This document shows positions 24,289-33,397 of a stretch of DNA of 64,000 nucleotides, one piece after another (position 1 is the first letter of the stretch; each line of letters begins with the position of its first letter). The DNA lies in NCBI RefSeq assembly GCF_014646055.1, contig NZ_BMMS01000036.1:1-64000 (forward strand), in the 5' to 3' direction. The notes beneath the pieces were generated by a model that saw only the letters and a list, made by a program, of their open reading frames with translations, had not been told where the DNA came from and searched no databases. Source of the DNA: Wenjunlia tyrosinilytica (GTDB lineage: Bacteria; Actinomycetota; Actinomycetes; Streptomycetales; Streptomycetaceae). A program made the position numbers and the translations under genes.

Positions 24289-25038
24289 TCACCAGCGGCT
24301 CAGCCAGGAGACCGACCACCAGGTGTGCCGGGTCGCCACGGCCAGACCCACCCACAGCAGCACGCCGAGCCCCACCGCGGAGACGGTCATCTCCCCCATG
24401 CCACCGGTCTCCCCGCACACCGGCATATGGGCCCTGGCCCGGCTGAACGGCCGCCAGAACCAGGGCAGACCACCCGTCGTGAGCATGTCCTGGACGCAGT
24501 GGAGCAGGCATCCGGCCCCCACGGCCCACGGCACCCACCACCAGTGCCCCGGGACGAAGAGGGCGCAGGCGACGGTGAAGGCGACGGCCTGGAGGGCGTA
24601 GATGCCGTCCCCGAGACCGGTGTTCTTCGACACCGCGATGCCCATCGTCATCATCAGGGTGTAGGCGAGGAACAGCAGGAGGAGCAACGCACCCCAGTTG
24701 GGGGGCAGCGCAACTCCGGCCACGTTCGAGGGCAGATGTGCCAGGAGTGTGGCGGCGGCCCCGGTGCCGACGCAGAACAGCAGTGTGTGGGTGCCGTGGC
24801 GGTGGCCGCGCGCCGCCTTGGCGACGGTCCTGGCGATGCCCCGGGACACCGGCCCCAGGGTGTGCGCCATGGTGGCCCTGGGATGGTCCCAGTCCGGCCA
24901 GAGCGATGCCGAGGCCGCCACCACGGTGGAGGCCGCCGCTGTGGCGGTCTCCATGGGGCGCCCGAAATGCGCGGCCAGGGGCGGGGCCGCCGCCAGCCAG
25001 GCCAGGGCGGTCAACGTGATGTGGCTGCGGCCCATCAT
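24289..25038 (-). CDS. YdjM/DUF457-type inner-membrane metal-dependent hydrolase
   Basis: The 249-residue protein has the family pattern: MGRSHITLTALAWLAAAPP at the start, LWPDWDHPRATMAHTLGP near residues 45-65 (Asp and His metal ligands), RGHRHGTHTLLFCVG near 77-92, several transmembrane helices and LLHCVQDMLTTGGLPWFWRPF near 185-205. Family members are membrane-bound, LexA-regulated in enterobacteria, and of unknown substrate. The role in a transfer region is unclear. The start at 25038 has GAGGAG 8 bases upstream, and a GTGTATAGACGC box stands 43 bp upstream. Confidence 0.82.
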   Translation of the reverse strand: MMGRSHITLTALAWLAAAPPLAAHFGRPMETATAAASTVVAASASLWPDWDHPRATMAHTLGPVSRGIARTVAKAARGHRHGTHTLLFCVGTGAAATLLAHLPSNVAGVALPPNWGALLLLLFLAYTLMMTMGIAVSKNTGLGDGIYALQAVAFTVACALFVPGHWWWVPWAVGAGCLLHCVQDMLTTGGLPWFWRPFSRARAHMPVCGETGGMGEMTVSAVGLGVLLWVGLAVATRHTWWSVSWLSRW

Positions 25039-25080
25039 GGCGGGTGTGCTCCTCGACCTGCACGGCGCGAACTGCGCACA

Positions 25081-25092
25081 GTGTATAGACGC
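25081..25092. promoter_or_regulatory. GTGTATAGACGC box
   Basis: One mismatch from consensus, 43 bp before the start at 25038. Confidence 0.7.
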
Positions 25093-25130
25093 TTGGCGGA
25101 GAGCGGATCCGCGCGGGAGCCGACGGGCCG

Positions 25131-27812
25131 TTACCTGGGCGGCTGCGGGTGCCGGGCAGCCGTCCGGCGCGGCCGCGGCGGCTCGAGCTCCGGCGGCAGG
25201 TCGTCGTCGTCCGCGTCCGGCAGGACCACTGCCGGGGCCGGGCCGCGGGAGGGGGCCGGCTGCGCGAGGGGCCGGTCCCGGCCGAAGTCCGCCGGGACCG
25301 GCCCTGCCGCAGGCACCGGGAAGCCCTGGGGCGCCGGGGAGGGAACAGGTGGAGTCACCGGGGCGGCGTGCGGCACCGGGTCCGGCGCGGTCAGGACGTC
25401 GTCCGGCATGAACGCCCCGGCGGCCGGAGCGGCAGCACCGCCGTACGCGTCCCGCCGCGGGCCGGAACCCCGCGCCGGCAGGTGCAGCTCCAGATCCTCG
25501 TCGTTGTTCTCGCCGCCGAACCAGGCACCCTGCACCACCACGACGCTCCTGCCCGACCCCGGGCGCACCAGCATGCGTCCGCGCGGCAGGCCGGAGTCGC
25601 CCTCCTCGCCCTCCTGCACCACGAAGCCGGGGGGCGCCTTGTAGCCGTCGCCGAACATCATCCGCAGGCCGGCGTCGGTCATCGCCCCGCAGGCGATGCG
25701 GATGCCGATGTTGTCGCGGAAGGCCCCGCCGAACATGGACGCGTCCGGGCGCTGGGCTCCGGTGACGCTGTGCACTCCCACCTTGCGGCCCTCGAGGATC
25801 ACGTACGACCAGTCGCTCCAGACCTGGGTGGCGATGGTGCGCCGCTCGGCGCTGTCGGGGTCCTTGGCCTTGGACGACACGGACGTGAGCATGCTCAGCC
25901 ATTCGTCGCACATCACCAGCCGGTACGCGGGCCGCTGCTCGGGCGGAACGGCGCCGAGCTTGCTGACCCGGTGGCGCACCAGGAGCTCCTTGCGGCGGTC
26001 GACCTCCTGGCGCAGCTCGGCGAACATCGCCCCGATCTGGGGGTAGGTCAGAGCGACGGCACACGCGTCGGGGCCGCCCGAAGCGGCCGGGACGACGCCG
26101 GGCCTGCCCTCCCAGCGGGCCCATCCGCCGGACCCGCCCGCGTCGGCGATCTGCACCTCCCAGCCGGTGCGCGCCTTCTGGAACGCCAGCGACTCCATCG
26201 TCGCCGACTTGCCGGAGCCGGTCTCACCGCAGACCAGCACGTGCGGTGAGTCCCGCAGGTCGACCGCGATCCAGCTCCCCGTGCGCACCGACTGGCCGGG
26301 CAGGAACTGCAAGGGGTCCGCGGGCACGATCTCGCCCAGGCGCACATCGGTCGGGTTGACGGGGACGTACGGGTGGCAGGTCAGGGCTCGGGCGCGCATG
26401 TCCGCCTCGACGTCCCACTCCAACCCCGGGTGCCTGGCCGAGGGCGGGAACGCCTTCTGGTTCCACTCCTCGCGGAACTGGCGCATCTTCGCCGACGACG
26501 TCGTGCGCAGCTCGGTCGGGAAGGCCACCTGGACCGCTCCGGGCACGTACGTCGACTGCCACGAGATCCGCACGCGCTTCCACTCCCCGACGGGGCGGTC
26601 GCCCTTGCGCTGCTTCCAGTGCCGGTCGTAGTCCAGGTTCACGCGCGCGATGGCGTACATGGTGTGCAGAACCGCGCTGCGCTGCCGGGCCACCGCGGCC
26701 GCCCGCAGCCAGGCCAGCACCGTCCACGCTCCGATCACGACCACGCCGGGCACCCACGCCGTGTGGGTGGCCGCGGTCCGGACGCCGAAGCCGAACAGTG
26801 CCAGCGAGGGGAGGCGGATGAACCAGCGGTCCTCCCAGAAGGTCAGCCCGTAGAACTCGCGCATCAGCATCAGCGACGGCTTCACCGCCGCGCCGCGCTG
26901 CGGTTCGTACCAGCCCAGCCGCAGCCAGGACCATGCGAGCCCGGCGACCACCGGAGCCGCCAGGGCAGCGGACGCCGGAAGGTGCCCGCGCAGCCACTGC
27001 CCGGCCTGCTCGGGGTTGCGTCCCACGACCCACGCACCGGCCGCGGCGGCAGCCACGGGCAGCGCCACGCGCAGGACCCGTACTGTCGTCCTCAGCAGCC
27101 TGCGCAGCAGCGCCCCGGCGCGGCCGGACCGCTCTTCCTGCTGCATCCCCTCCGCTTCCGGGCGCTCCCGCGCGGACATCAGGTCCGCGGAGTTCAGCTG
27201 CTCACCACCGGGCTTGAGGGTGGGGAAGGCGACCACCTGGAACTGGTCGGGGCGCTGCCTCTGCGGCCCGAACTGCAGGTTCCAGGTGTATTTGGCGCCC
27301 AGCACCGGGTGCGCGTTCCACTGCGCCGCCAGCCGGGCCCCGGGTCCGGCGGGGGACGGGGTGAAGCCCTCCGGGCAGCGCACCACGGTCAGTGCGGGAT
27401 CGGTGCGCCCGACCCACTTCTGCACGAACACCCAGCGGCCCACCGAGGCGTTCTCGGGGAAGCCGAGTGCCTCGGCCGCCACGCTCAGAACGGCCTCGCG
27501 CCACCCGTTGCGCACCTGCCACACCGCTCGCGCCTGCCAGACAACCCAGCCGACCAGCAGCCACAGTCCGGCCGCCGCCCCGGCCCAGCGAAGTGTCACG
27601 GCACCGGCCGCTGCCGCCAGTACCAGTGCGACACCGGCCGCGAGCAGGCGGGGAGCGGCCGGGTCGAAGGCCAGACGCAGGCTCTCCAGCACGGTCGGCT
27701 TGATGGCGGGGAGCGGATCGGGATGCCCGCGCCGGTACTGCATGCGCCGCACGTTGCTCCACCACGACAGGGCCACGGCCAGGGCGATCACTGTCACGAC
27801 CAGGAGCAGCAT
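25131..27812 (-). CDS. FtsK/SpoIIIE-type DNA-transfer ATPase (893 aa)
   Basis: N-terminal hydrophobic segments (about residues 2-17 and 55-90) and a second membrane pair (about 235-290, 350-380) precede a FtsK/SpoIIIE motor. Walker A is GETGSGKS near residues 530-537, Walker B YRLVMCDEW near 632-640, with a following GVHSVTGAQRPDAS sensor region. Such ATPases move double-stranded plasmid DNA in Streptomyces or act as coupling proteins. The C-terminal 130 residues are Pro/Ala-rich and carry ADDDDLPPELEPP. A GTGTATAGACAG box lies 58 bp upstream. A separate VirD4-like protein exists (47812), so the two motors must divide the work. Confidence 0.87.
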   Translation of the reverse strand: MLLLVVTVIALAVALSWWSNVRRMQYRRGHPDPLPAIKPTVLESLRLAFDPAAPRLLAAGVALVLAAAAGAVTLRWAGAAAGLWLLVGWVVWQARAVWQVRNGWREAVLSVAAEALGFPENASVGRWVFVQKWVGRTDPALTVVRCPEGFTPSPAGPGARLAAQWNAHPVLGAKYTWNLQFGPQRQRPDQFQVVAFPTLKPGGEQLNSADLMSARERPEAEGMQQEERSGRAGALLRRLLRTTVRVLRVALPVAAAAAGAWVVGRNPEQAGQWLRGHLPASAALAAPVVAGLAWSWLRLGWYEPQRGAAVKPSLMLMREFYGLTFWEDRWFIRLPSLALFGFGVRTAATHTAWVPGVVVIGAWTVLAWLRAAAVARQRSAVLHTMYAIARVNLDYDRHWKQRKGDRPVGEWKRVRISWQSTYVPGAVQVAFPTELRTTSSAKMRQFREEWNQKAFPPSARHPGLEWDVEADMRARALTCHPYVPVNPTDVRLGEIVPADPLQFLPGQSVRTGSWIAVDLRDSPHVLVCGETGSGKSATMESLAFQKARTGWEVQIADAGGSGGWARWEGRPGVVPAASGGPDACAVALTYPQIGAMFAELRQEVDRRKELLVRHRVSKLGAVPPEQRPAYRLVMCDEWLSMLTSVSSKAKDPDSAERRTIATQVWSDWSYVILEGRKVGVHSVTGAQRPDASMFGGAFRDNIGIRIACGAMTDAGLRMMFGDGYKAPPGFVVQEGEEGDSGLPRGRMLVRPGSGRSVVVVQGAWFGGENNDEDLELHLPARGSGPRRDAYGGAAAPAAGAFMPDDVLTAPDPVPHAAPVTPPVPSPAPQGFPVPAAGPVPADFGRDRPLAQPAPSRGPAPAVVLPDADDDDLPPELEPPRPRRTAARHPQPPR

Positions 27813-27869
27813 CCGCGTCCTCCGCCTCGTCCGCGCCCCATGCCCCGCCCCGTCCCTGCTGCCCGACGT

Positions 27870-27881
27870 GTGTATAGACAG
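27870..27881. promoter_or_regulatory. GTGTATAGACAG box
   Basis: One mismatch from consensus, 58 bp before the FtsK-like start. Confidence 0.7.
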
Positions 27882-27906
27882 CTTAGGGCGGAACCGGCGT
27901 CGGCGC

Positions 27907-28434
27907 CTACCGGTGCCAGACGGTCCCCACCTGTCCCAGGACGGCCTCGCCGGCCAGCAGGGAGTTCATGAACTGCTCCTCGGCGTCGGCCGCGTACAGA
28001 TCGGTGCCGAAGCAGATGCCCAGCAGGCAGGAGCCCTCGGACGCCTCACGTATCCACGAGGCCGGCACCGGCTCGTAGCCCTGGCGCACCAGCCAGGGCC
28101 AGCCCGACAGCTCCACCGTCAGCCCGAACCGGCTCGCCTGCAGCCGGATGAGGGGAACGTCCGCTACCTCGCTCCACCCGGAACCCGAGCAGTCGGTGAA
28201 GCCCCACACACCCGTCAGGTACTCCACGTCGCCGGAGACCGCGGGAGCGGGGAAGCCGGCGGTGCGGCGCATGGCGGCGTCGTGTGCGACGAACAGGCCG
28301 CTGGGCAGCGACACCAGGACGGCGGCGGCCTCGCCGTCCGGGAGCGAGCAGATGCGAGAGGACCACCGCTCGTCGGAAACCTCCAGAACCAGAGCCTCGC
28401 TGACGGCTTCCTGGCCGCGGTATCGCTGCCCCAC
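27907..28434 (-). CDS. Hypothetical soluble protein (175 aa)
   Basis: The protein has a mixed alpha/beta composition with many Trp and Gly residues (VLVSLPSGLFVAHDAAMRR, VWGFTDCSGSGWSEVADV, RFGLTVELSGWPWLVRQGY). No signal peptide or membrane segment is visible and I recognise no family. The start is a GTG at 28434. The gene is separated from the FtsK-like gene by a box-containing gap, so it is likely a separate unit. The 480 bp upstream hold no gene. Confidence 0.6.
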   Translation of the reverse strand: MGQRYRGQEAVSEALVLEVSDERWSSRICSLPDGEAAAVLVSLPSGLFVAHDAAMRRTAGFPAPAVSGDVEYLTGVWGFTDCSGSGWSEVADVPLIRLQASRFGLTVELSGWPWLVRQGYEPVPASWIREASEGSCLLGICFGTDLYAADAEEQFMNSLLAGEAVLGQVGTVWHR

Positions 28435-28914
28435 GCGTAATCTCCCCCGTTGCTGCCGGACTGCTCCGCGGCGCCCGCCGAGCCGTTGTCCCGATCGGGC
28501 GTCACGGGCTCACAGTGCCTCAACACACCGACCAGAACCAGAAGTTATCGCTCAGCGCAAGTCTTGCGACGGGCGCCCTTGATCCAGTCACCGTGATGTC
28601 ACGAACCTGTCACTGAGAGCACGGGATATAGTGGCGGTACTAAGAGTCTGCTGGGCGTACCGGAGGCGAGCCCCTCACACGGGACCGCCTCCGTGTCGTT
28701 TCCGCCCGCGGACCGCCATGGTCCCAGCCGCCGTGCCCGCCCCGTGCCGTGCCGCGACCCTGTAAAATGACCGTGCTGGTCAGAGGCCGCTTACGGGTGG
28801 TGCCGGGCGGCGGACCAGCCAGAGAGCCCCCGATGCCGGGGCCAGGGCCTGGGGGTGGTGCCCCTCCCTGCCGGCGGAGGGGGCTCTCGCCTTTCCCGGT
28901 GCTGCGCCCCGAGG
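28435..28914. other. Non-coding gap with a terminator
   Basis: No supported gene. Near its left end it must contain the promoter of the 28434 gene. A hairpin with arms GAGAGCCCCC (28822-28831) and GGGGGCTCTC (28879-28888), enclosing smaller GC hairpins, terminates the minus-strand gene that ends at 28915. Confidence 0.55.
28822..28888 (-). terminator. Hairpin terminator
   Basis: A 10-bp perfect outer stem encloses inner stems such as GGCC/GGCC; it begins 27 bases after the stop of the TPR gene. Confidence 0.65.
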
Positions 28915-29799
28915 TCAGGAAGCCGCTCGGGCGAGTTCGTCCAGACGCTGTCTGGTCGCCGCCAGCCGCTCGGTGTCGGCGGTGTCCAGCCACAGGCGCA
29001 TCAGGGACTGCCCTATGCGCTCGGCCTCGCCCGGCTTGGTGATCCTCGTCCAGGCCGTGTAGGCGTTGACGGCGTTCCGCTGGGTCTGGGAGTGCTGGGG
29101 CCCCGCGGTGAGCAGCCAGGCTGCCGCGATGCCCGCGTACACGTCGGCGGCCTGCGCCCAGTCGTCGGCGAGGTAGGCGATGTGGCCTCGCACGGCCCGT
29201 GCGTGGAGGACGTACGGGTGGTGCTCGCCGTAGCTCTCGGCGATGGAGCGCTCCAGGTGGCGCGACATCTCCACAGCCGCGTCCAGTCGCCCGGTCTGCC
29301 CGGCAACGGCTATGCGGGCCAGCTGCTCGCGGTAGCGCCCGGGCGCTTCGGGGGCCAGCACCGCGATCGGCGGCGGTGTGCGCGAGGCGCTGCCTTCGGA
29401 CCCGGGCTGTTCGTGCTCGGGTACGGGTGCCGGTGCGGGCTGTTCGGGCTGTTCCGGCCCGCCCCCTGCCTCCGGCACTGCCGCCCCCGCCGCGTCGCCC
29501 GGGTCGGCCGGCTGGTCGGGGCCGGGCGGTGCGGTGTCCTCCTCGACCCGGCCGTCGGGGTGTACGACCAGCCGCCACACATCGCCGTTCGGCTCGTGGG
29601 CGACGGCACGGACGGCGGCGCCACGGGCGCCGGCCAGCTCTATGGCCGCCCCCATGGCCGCTGCCCGCGCCGCGTCCAGGCCGCTGCCTTCCGGAACGGG
29701 GACGGGCACGCCGTCCACACTCGCCGCGCCCTGCTCGTCCACGACGATCGTGAGCGGCGGCTGGTCCGGAACCCGTGGGGAGGGGTGGGTGACGGGCAT
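28915..29799 (-). CDS. TPR-like protein with disordered linker (294 aa)
   Basis: Residues 1-95 form a small alpha/beta domain (LTIVVDEQGAASVDGVPVPVPEGS, GDVWRLVVHPDGRVEED). A Pro/Glu-rich linker follows to about 150, then tetratricopeptide-like helices (YREQLARIAVAGQTGRLDAAVEM; YGEHHPYVLHARAVRGHIAYLADDWAQAADVY; NAVNAYTAWTRI). TPR helices usually hold protein partners together, so a scaffold or chaperone role in the transfer machine is possible. It diverges from the 30024 gene across a GGGTATAGACAC box. Confidence 0.72.
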   Translation of the reverse strand: MPVTHPSPRVPDQPPLTIVVDEQGAASVDGVPVPVPEGSGLDAARAAAMGAAIELAGARGAAVRAVAHEPNGDVWRLVVHPDGRVEEDTAPPGPDQPADPGDAAGAAVPEAGGGPEQPEQPAPAPVPEHEQPGSEGSASRTPPPIAVLAPEAPGRYREQLARIAVAGQTGRLDAAVEMSRHLERSIAESYGEHHPYVLHARAVRGHIAYLADDWAQAADVYAGIAAAWLLTAGPQHSQTQRNAVNAYTAWTRITKPGEAERIGQSLMRLWLDTADTERLAATRQRLDELARAAS

Positions 29800-29924
29800 C
29801 GGAAACCCTTCTCGTGCCGTATGGACGACGGTACGCCCAGAACGGTTGCAACCTGGGGGGAACGCCGGGTGGTTGGGATATTCCGCAGGTCAGAAGGCCA
29901 TGCCTTCCCCCCGTCAGAATGCTA

Positions 29925-29936
29925 GGGTATAGACAC
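29925..29936. promoter_or_regulatory. GGGTATAGACAC box
   Basis: One mismatch from consensus, 88 bp before the ATG at 30024 and 126 bp before the divergent 29799 start. Confidence 0.65.
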
Positions 29937-30023
29937 TTCGGACGCCTAGCATCTGGCGGACCATCAGCCCCCGCCCTTCGGCGAGAACGGGCGCCCCACT
30001 GCGCACCACCAGGAGACCGGGTC

Positions 30024-31049
30024 ATGAGTGAAGGCAGGAAGGACATCGCGGCAGCCCTGGCGGGACTGCTCGACGATGCCGAGGACGCGAGCGGGCAAGG
30101 GTACGGAGGCTCGGCCGCCGACGCGGACCTGCCGCCCGGAGCTGTGCTGGAGGGCCACGTCTTCACCTCGGCCGAACAGGCCGAGCACGGCGCCGTGGCG
30201 CCGCAGAGGGACCATGACGAGGACCTCGCCGACGACAGCGAGGTCGCCACGACCGCCGACGACCCGCAGGGCAAGTACGTCAGCAAGCGTGCGGCCAAGC
30301 GCGAGTTCGACCGGCTGGTGCGCAACACCGGCAAGCTCAGCCGTGACATCGCCCTGTGGGTGCACCGCGGGGGCCCGGCGCTGCTGGGCTTCAAGTCCGC
30401 GGCCGAGGGCGTCATGGCCATCAAGGAGGTCGCCAAGAGCCAGGCGTACCGCGACGTCTATCTGGCCGAGGTCGCCGAGCAGCTCGCCCTGGCCTCCGGC
30501 CTGTTCAACGGCTCAGAGGACGTGCGGCGCATCCTGGACCTGCCCGGCCTGACGGCGAAGAACGCCGAGCTGCTGCGTCCGCAGCTGGCGCAGCTGACGG
30601 AGGAGGTCCAGCGTCAGGCCAACCGGGAGGCCGCCTCCAGCGACGTGGTGGTCGAGGAGATCCTGCCGCGCGTGGTCAAGGAGTTCGTCCAGCGCAAGAA
30701 GAACGGCGGCCAGGCGCAGCCGCAGGGCGAGGCCGGGAGCGGGCAGCCGCACGAGACCGGCCCGGCCGCGAACCCGTATGTCGGGGCGGTCGGCCCGAAC
30801 GCCTTCGGCCCCTCGGCGGGCGTATCGGACGACGACGCCGATGCCGACCGCACCGGCCCGGTCCAGGAGGGCGGGTTCGGCGGCGACGGCGAGTACGGCG
30901 ACCACGGGTACGGAGACGGGGACCTTCCGCCCGAGATCTCCATCCCGGAACAGGGCGGCGAGGCGGCCGACGACACCGACCCGTGCCCGCACTGCTCCGG
31001 CACCGGCCGCATCCCGCGGCAGGCGTCCGCCTTCTCTCCGCAGGTCTGA
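30024..31049 (+). CDS. Cytoplasmic transfer-region protein with C-terminal CxxC (341 aa)
   Basis: Acidic N-terminus (residues 1-90), a helical core about 91-225 (KYVSKRAAKREFDRLVRNTGK..., LGFKSAAEGVMAIKEVAKSQ, DLPGLTAKNAELLRPQLAQL), a disordered Gly/Asp tail and a final CPHCSGTGRIP, which is one DnaJ-type zinc-binding knuckle. It carries DADLPPGA and GDGDLPPEIS motifs shared with the ATPases of this region. No family recognised. AGGAGA precedes the ATG by 8 bases. It may be an adaptor bringing substrates to the motors. Confidence 0.72.
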   Translation: MSEGRKDIAAALAGLLDDAEDASGQGYGGSAADADLPPGAVLEGHVFTSAEQAEHGAVAPQRDHDEDLADDSEVATTADDPQGKYVSKRAAKREFDRLVRNTGKLSRDIALWVHRGGPALLGFKSAAEGVMAIKEVAKSQAYRDVYLAEVAEQLALASGLFNGSEDVRRILDLPGLTAKNAELLRPQLAQLTEEVQRQANREAASSDVVVEEILPRVVKEFVQRKKNGGQAQPQGEAGSGQPHETGPAANPYVGAVGPNAFGPSAGVSDDDADADRTGPVQEGGFGGDGEYGDHGYGDGDLPPEISIPEQGGEAADDTDPCPHCSGTGRIPRQASAFSPQV

Positions 31050-31054
31050 CACCG

Positions 31055-31103
31055 GGGCTGGGGCGCAGGCGCCGGACCAGCACCTGCGCCTGCGCCCCAG
31101 CCC
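31055..31103 (+). terminator. Strong hairpin terminator
   Basis: A perfect 18-bp stem (31055-31072 / 31086-31103) with a 13-base loop begins 5 bases after the preceding stop. Confidence 0.85.
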
Positions 31104-31189
31104 GCCGCGGAGTCCACCGGCAGCCGGGCGGTGTGCGCGCGCCCGGCTTTCGCGGCCGTACGGAGTCCACCGGCGTCCACTTCGGGATA

Positions 31190-31201
31190 GTGTATAGACA
31201 C
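31190..31201. promoter_or_regulatory. GTGTATAGACAC box
   Basis: Exact consensus copy 39 bp before the ATG at 31240, directly after a terminator, so it lies in the promoter of the next operon. Confidence 0.75.
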
Positions 31202-31239
31202 CTAGAACTGATGGACGGACGGGGAAGGGAAGCACCTCC

Positions 31240-32094
31240 ATGGCGCGCGACGCTGATCTCGACCGCGGCTCCCCGCCCGTGGCCAATGCCAAGCGCGCGG
31301 TCATGATGGAGTCGCAGGACAAGACCGACCGCGACGAGCAGCGCGCGGGACTGCGCGAGCTCGACGACATGGTCGAGCAGAGCCCCGGGCTGACGCGCCT
31401 GCAGCGCGACGCGGAACGCGCCATGCCGCGCGACGCCACCAGCGACTCGGTGCGGGAGCGCCGCTTCCCGGCGGACAACGCCGAGCGAAAGCTCAGCGTC
31501 CGCCGCCAGCGCGACCTGAACAAGCAGAAGACCGGCATGGACAGGGCGAAGATCCCCCGCACGGCCAAGCAGGGCTTCCAGAAGGTGTTCGGCGGCGACG
31601 GCGGGCGTCTGACCCAGCTCAACGACGCGCTCTCGGACTCGACGGGCGACGTGCAGAGCCTGCCCCCGGACCAGCAGCGCGACGTCCAGCGTGTGGACCG
31701 GGTCATCCTCGAGGGCGAGCGGCTCAACACGGCGGAGAACGTCGTCTACACCAACGTCCAGCTGCCCCCCGGGGTCAACTCCGGCAACGTCCAGCAGTGG
31801 GTGAACCGGCGCTTCGGCGACGGCACGGAAGTGAACTTCGACCGCTACACCGTCTCCACGCACGACATGGGCCAGCTGCCTCCCGGGCAGGCGGGCGCGC
31901 CGGCGCTGGAGATCAAGACCCGTCGGGGCATATATGTGGGCAACGCGCCGAAGGGGAACTCCACGCACAGCAACGCCACCCATGTCCTTCCGCGCGGTAT
32001 GCGGCTGCGGGTGGCGGGCAGCAGGACCGTCCCGTACCGCGCCCAGGACGGCAGCACGCAGCAGCGCACCGTCCTCCAGCTCGAGGACTACTGA
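31240..32094 (+). CDS. ADP-ribosyltransferase-fold protein, apparently inactive (284 aa)
   Basis: Residues 1-130 are charged and helical. Residues about 140-284 follow the layout of ADP-ribosyltransferase exoenzyme domains: VDRVILEGERL, ENVVYTNVQLPPG, a YTVSTHD segment where active enzymes have STS, then ALEIKTRRGIYVG and THVLPRGMRLRVAGS. The catalytic pieces are missing: the VYRG arginine reads VYTN and the ExE before LPRG reads NAT. So it is probably a non-catalytic relative used for binding. It is first in an operon with two small genes. Fold assignment is by pattern and needs structure prediction. Confidence 0.55.
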   Translation: MARDADLDRGSPPVANAKRAVMMESQDKTDRDEQRAGLRELDDMVEQSPGLTRLQRDAERAMPRDATSDSVRERRFPADNAERKLSVRRQRDLNKQKTGMDRAKIPRTAKQGFQKVFGGDGGRLTQLNDALSDSTGDVQSLPPDQQRDVQRVDRVILEGERLNTAENVVYTNVQLPPGVNSGNVQQWVNRRFGDGTEVNFDRYTVSTHDMGQLPPGQAGAPALEIKTRRGIYVGNAPKGNSTHSNATHVLPRGMRLRVAGSRTVPYRAQDGSTQQRTVLQLEDY

Positions 32095-32125
32095 GCACAC
32101 TCGAGGAACGACCCAGGAGAACGCC

Positions 32126-32320
32126 ATGGCACGCCAGGAACTCGACCCGGACGACCCGAACTTCTTCGCCAAGTTCACCTTGTCGGACGAGGTGATCGCG
32201 GCCGGCCTGGGCGGCACCCCGCTGCCCCGGGTGACCAAGCGGGTCCACCCCGACGGCCGGGTCGAGGAGACCGACGAGCACGGTGACCTGGGCAGCGGCC
32301 TCGAGGACGACGACCAGTAG
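32126..32320 (+). CDS. Small acidic protein (64 aa)
   Basis: The peptide MARQELDPDDPNFFAKFTLS... is strongly acidic and ends EEDDDQ-like (GLEDDDQ). No cysteines or membrane segment. It follows the ART-fold gene by 31 bases with AGGAGA before the ATG, so it is translated from the same mRNA. No family recognised. Confidence 0.65.
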   Translation: MARQELDPDDPNFFAKFTLSDEVIAAGLGGTPLPRVTKRVHPDGRVEETDEHGDLGSGLEDDDQ

Positions 32321-32361
32321 CCGAACGGGGCCGGGCACGGACGGCATCGAGGGGGAGCGGG

Positions 32362-32703
32362 ATGACCACGACCTGGCGGACGCTGGCCTGCGTGACCGCG
32401 GTGTGCGCCGCGGCCGTGCTCACCGGCTGCACCGATCCGCAGGAAAGCACGGACAAGGCCCGTTCCAAGGCCGCCGCGGCCGCAGCGCAAACCCTGCTGT
32501 GCCGATCCGGCACCCAGTGGGCGGACGGCGACAAGGACGCGCAGAAGATCATGCAGCCGGCGTTCGACGCGCTGATCGGCAAGTACCGCCACGACGCCAA
32601 CGAGAGCGTGCGCGAACTCGCCAGGGCCGCAGAGTCGCTGATGGACGCCGGCGACTCCACCAAGAACGCCGCGGTCGCCGCCCTGCGCGCGCAGTGCGGT
32701 TGA
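32362..32703 (+). CDS. Small lipoprotein (113 aa)
   Basis: A signal sequence with lipobox LTGC (Cys about 23) is followed by an all-helical mature part with two further cysteines (LLCRSG, RAQCG at the end) that may form a disulfide. It is third in the operon starting at 31240. Surface lipoproteins of unknown function are common in actinobacterial transfer regions; no family assigned. Confidence 0.75.
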   Translation: MTTTWRTLACVTAVCAAAVLTGCTDPQESTDKARSKAAAAAAQTLLCRSGTQWADGDKDAQKIMQPAFDALIGKYRHDANESVRELARAAESLMDAGDSTKNAAVAALRAQCG

Positions 32704-32728
32704 CGCCCGGCTGCTCCTCGCGGCCTGC

Positions 32729-33358
32729 CTAGGCGGAGCGGCCCCGCCCGTCCGGCAGGTTCTGCCGGACGGTGTCGGCCACGATGCCCAGGCGGGCCGC
32801 CGACGGCACGTCGGCGCCGGTCTCACCCGGCCAGCGCCGTACGCTGACCGTGATCACCCACCCGGGCCCGTACACCCCCAGGGTCGGATGCGGGCGGGTG
32901 GTGAACCGGCCGCCCCGGCCGATGCCGTGGAAGGGCGAGCCGCCGCGGTCGAGCACCCGCGCCACCGATTCCCGGGTGTCGTCCTCCACCCCCACGGTCA
33001 CGCTGACCGCGCCCCGCTCCCCTTCCGCTCGTGAGTTCCACCGCCAGGTCCGGTCGCCGGTCCGGCGGCAGCCGTAGTGGTGGTCCAGCTCCCCGGAGGC
33101 CGCCTGGATGTCGGCCGCCGGCACCACGGCACACAGGTCGAACGACCTCGAGCCGGCCGCACGGCCCGGTGCGGCCGGGTGCGAACCCCCGGAGGGTGAC
33201 GAGGACTTGGCGCCGGGCGGGAGCGAGGACTTGGCGCCGGGCCGGTCGGGCAGCCGGTCGCCGGCGTCACCCGCAGGCACGGCACAGGCGCTCAGGACGG
33301 CGCTCAGGACGGCGCCGAGGGCGGCGGCGGAGGCGGATGAACGGCGCATGCCGGCCAT
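32729..33358 (-). CDS. DUF3558-like lipoprotein (209 aa)
   Basis: The ATG at 33358 gives a basic start, a hydrophobic core and lipobox LSAC. The mature protein has a Ser/Pro linker then a domain beginning SFDLCAVVPAADIQAASG with a second Cys in HHYGCRRTGDRTWRWN, the pattern of DUF3558 lipoproteins (LCALLT...C...W). Function unknown. It converges on the 32362 operon and diverges from the 33440 gene across a shared GTGTATTGACAC box. Confidence 0.72.
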   Translation of the reverse strand: MAGMRRSSASAAALGAVLSAVLSACAVPAGDAGDRLPDRPGAKSSLPPGAKSSSPSGGSHPAAPGRAAGSRSFDLCAVVPAADIQAASGELDHHYGCRRTGDRTWRWNSRAEGERGAVSVTVGVEDDTRESVARVLDRGGSPFHGIGRGGRFTTRPHPTLGVYGPGWVITVSVRRWPGETGADVPSAARLGIVADTVRQNLPDGRGRSA

Positions 33359-33397
33359 CGTAGGCGCGCGGCGCGCACCCCGCCGGATCTCTACACT

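Noticed and set aside
23575-25644. Long plus-strand frame of 689 codons
   Set aside because: It crosses three minus-strand genes, two regulatory boxes and intergenic DNA; it has no domain pattern.
31240-32094. Active ADP-ribosyltransferase toxin
   Set aside because: The catalytic Arg and Glu positions are substituted and no immunity-type neighbour is evident.
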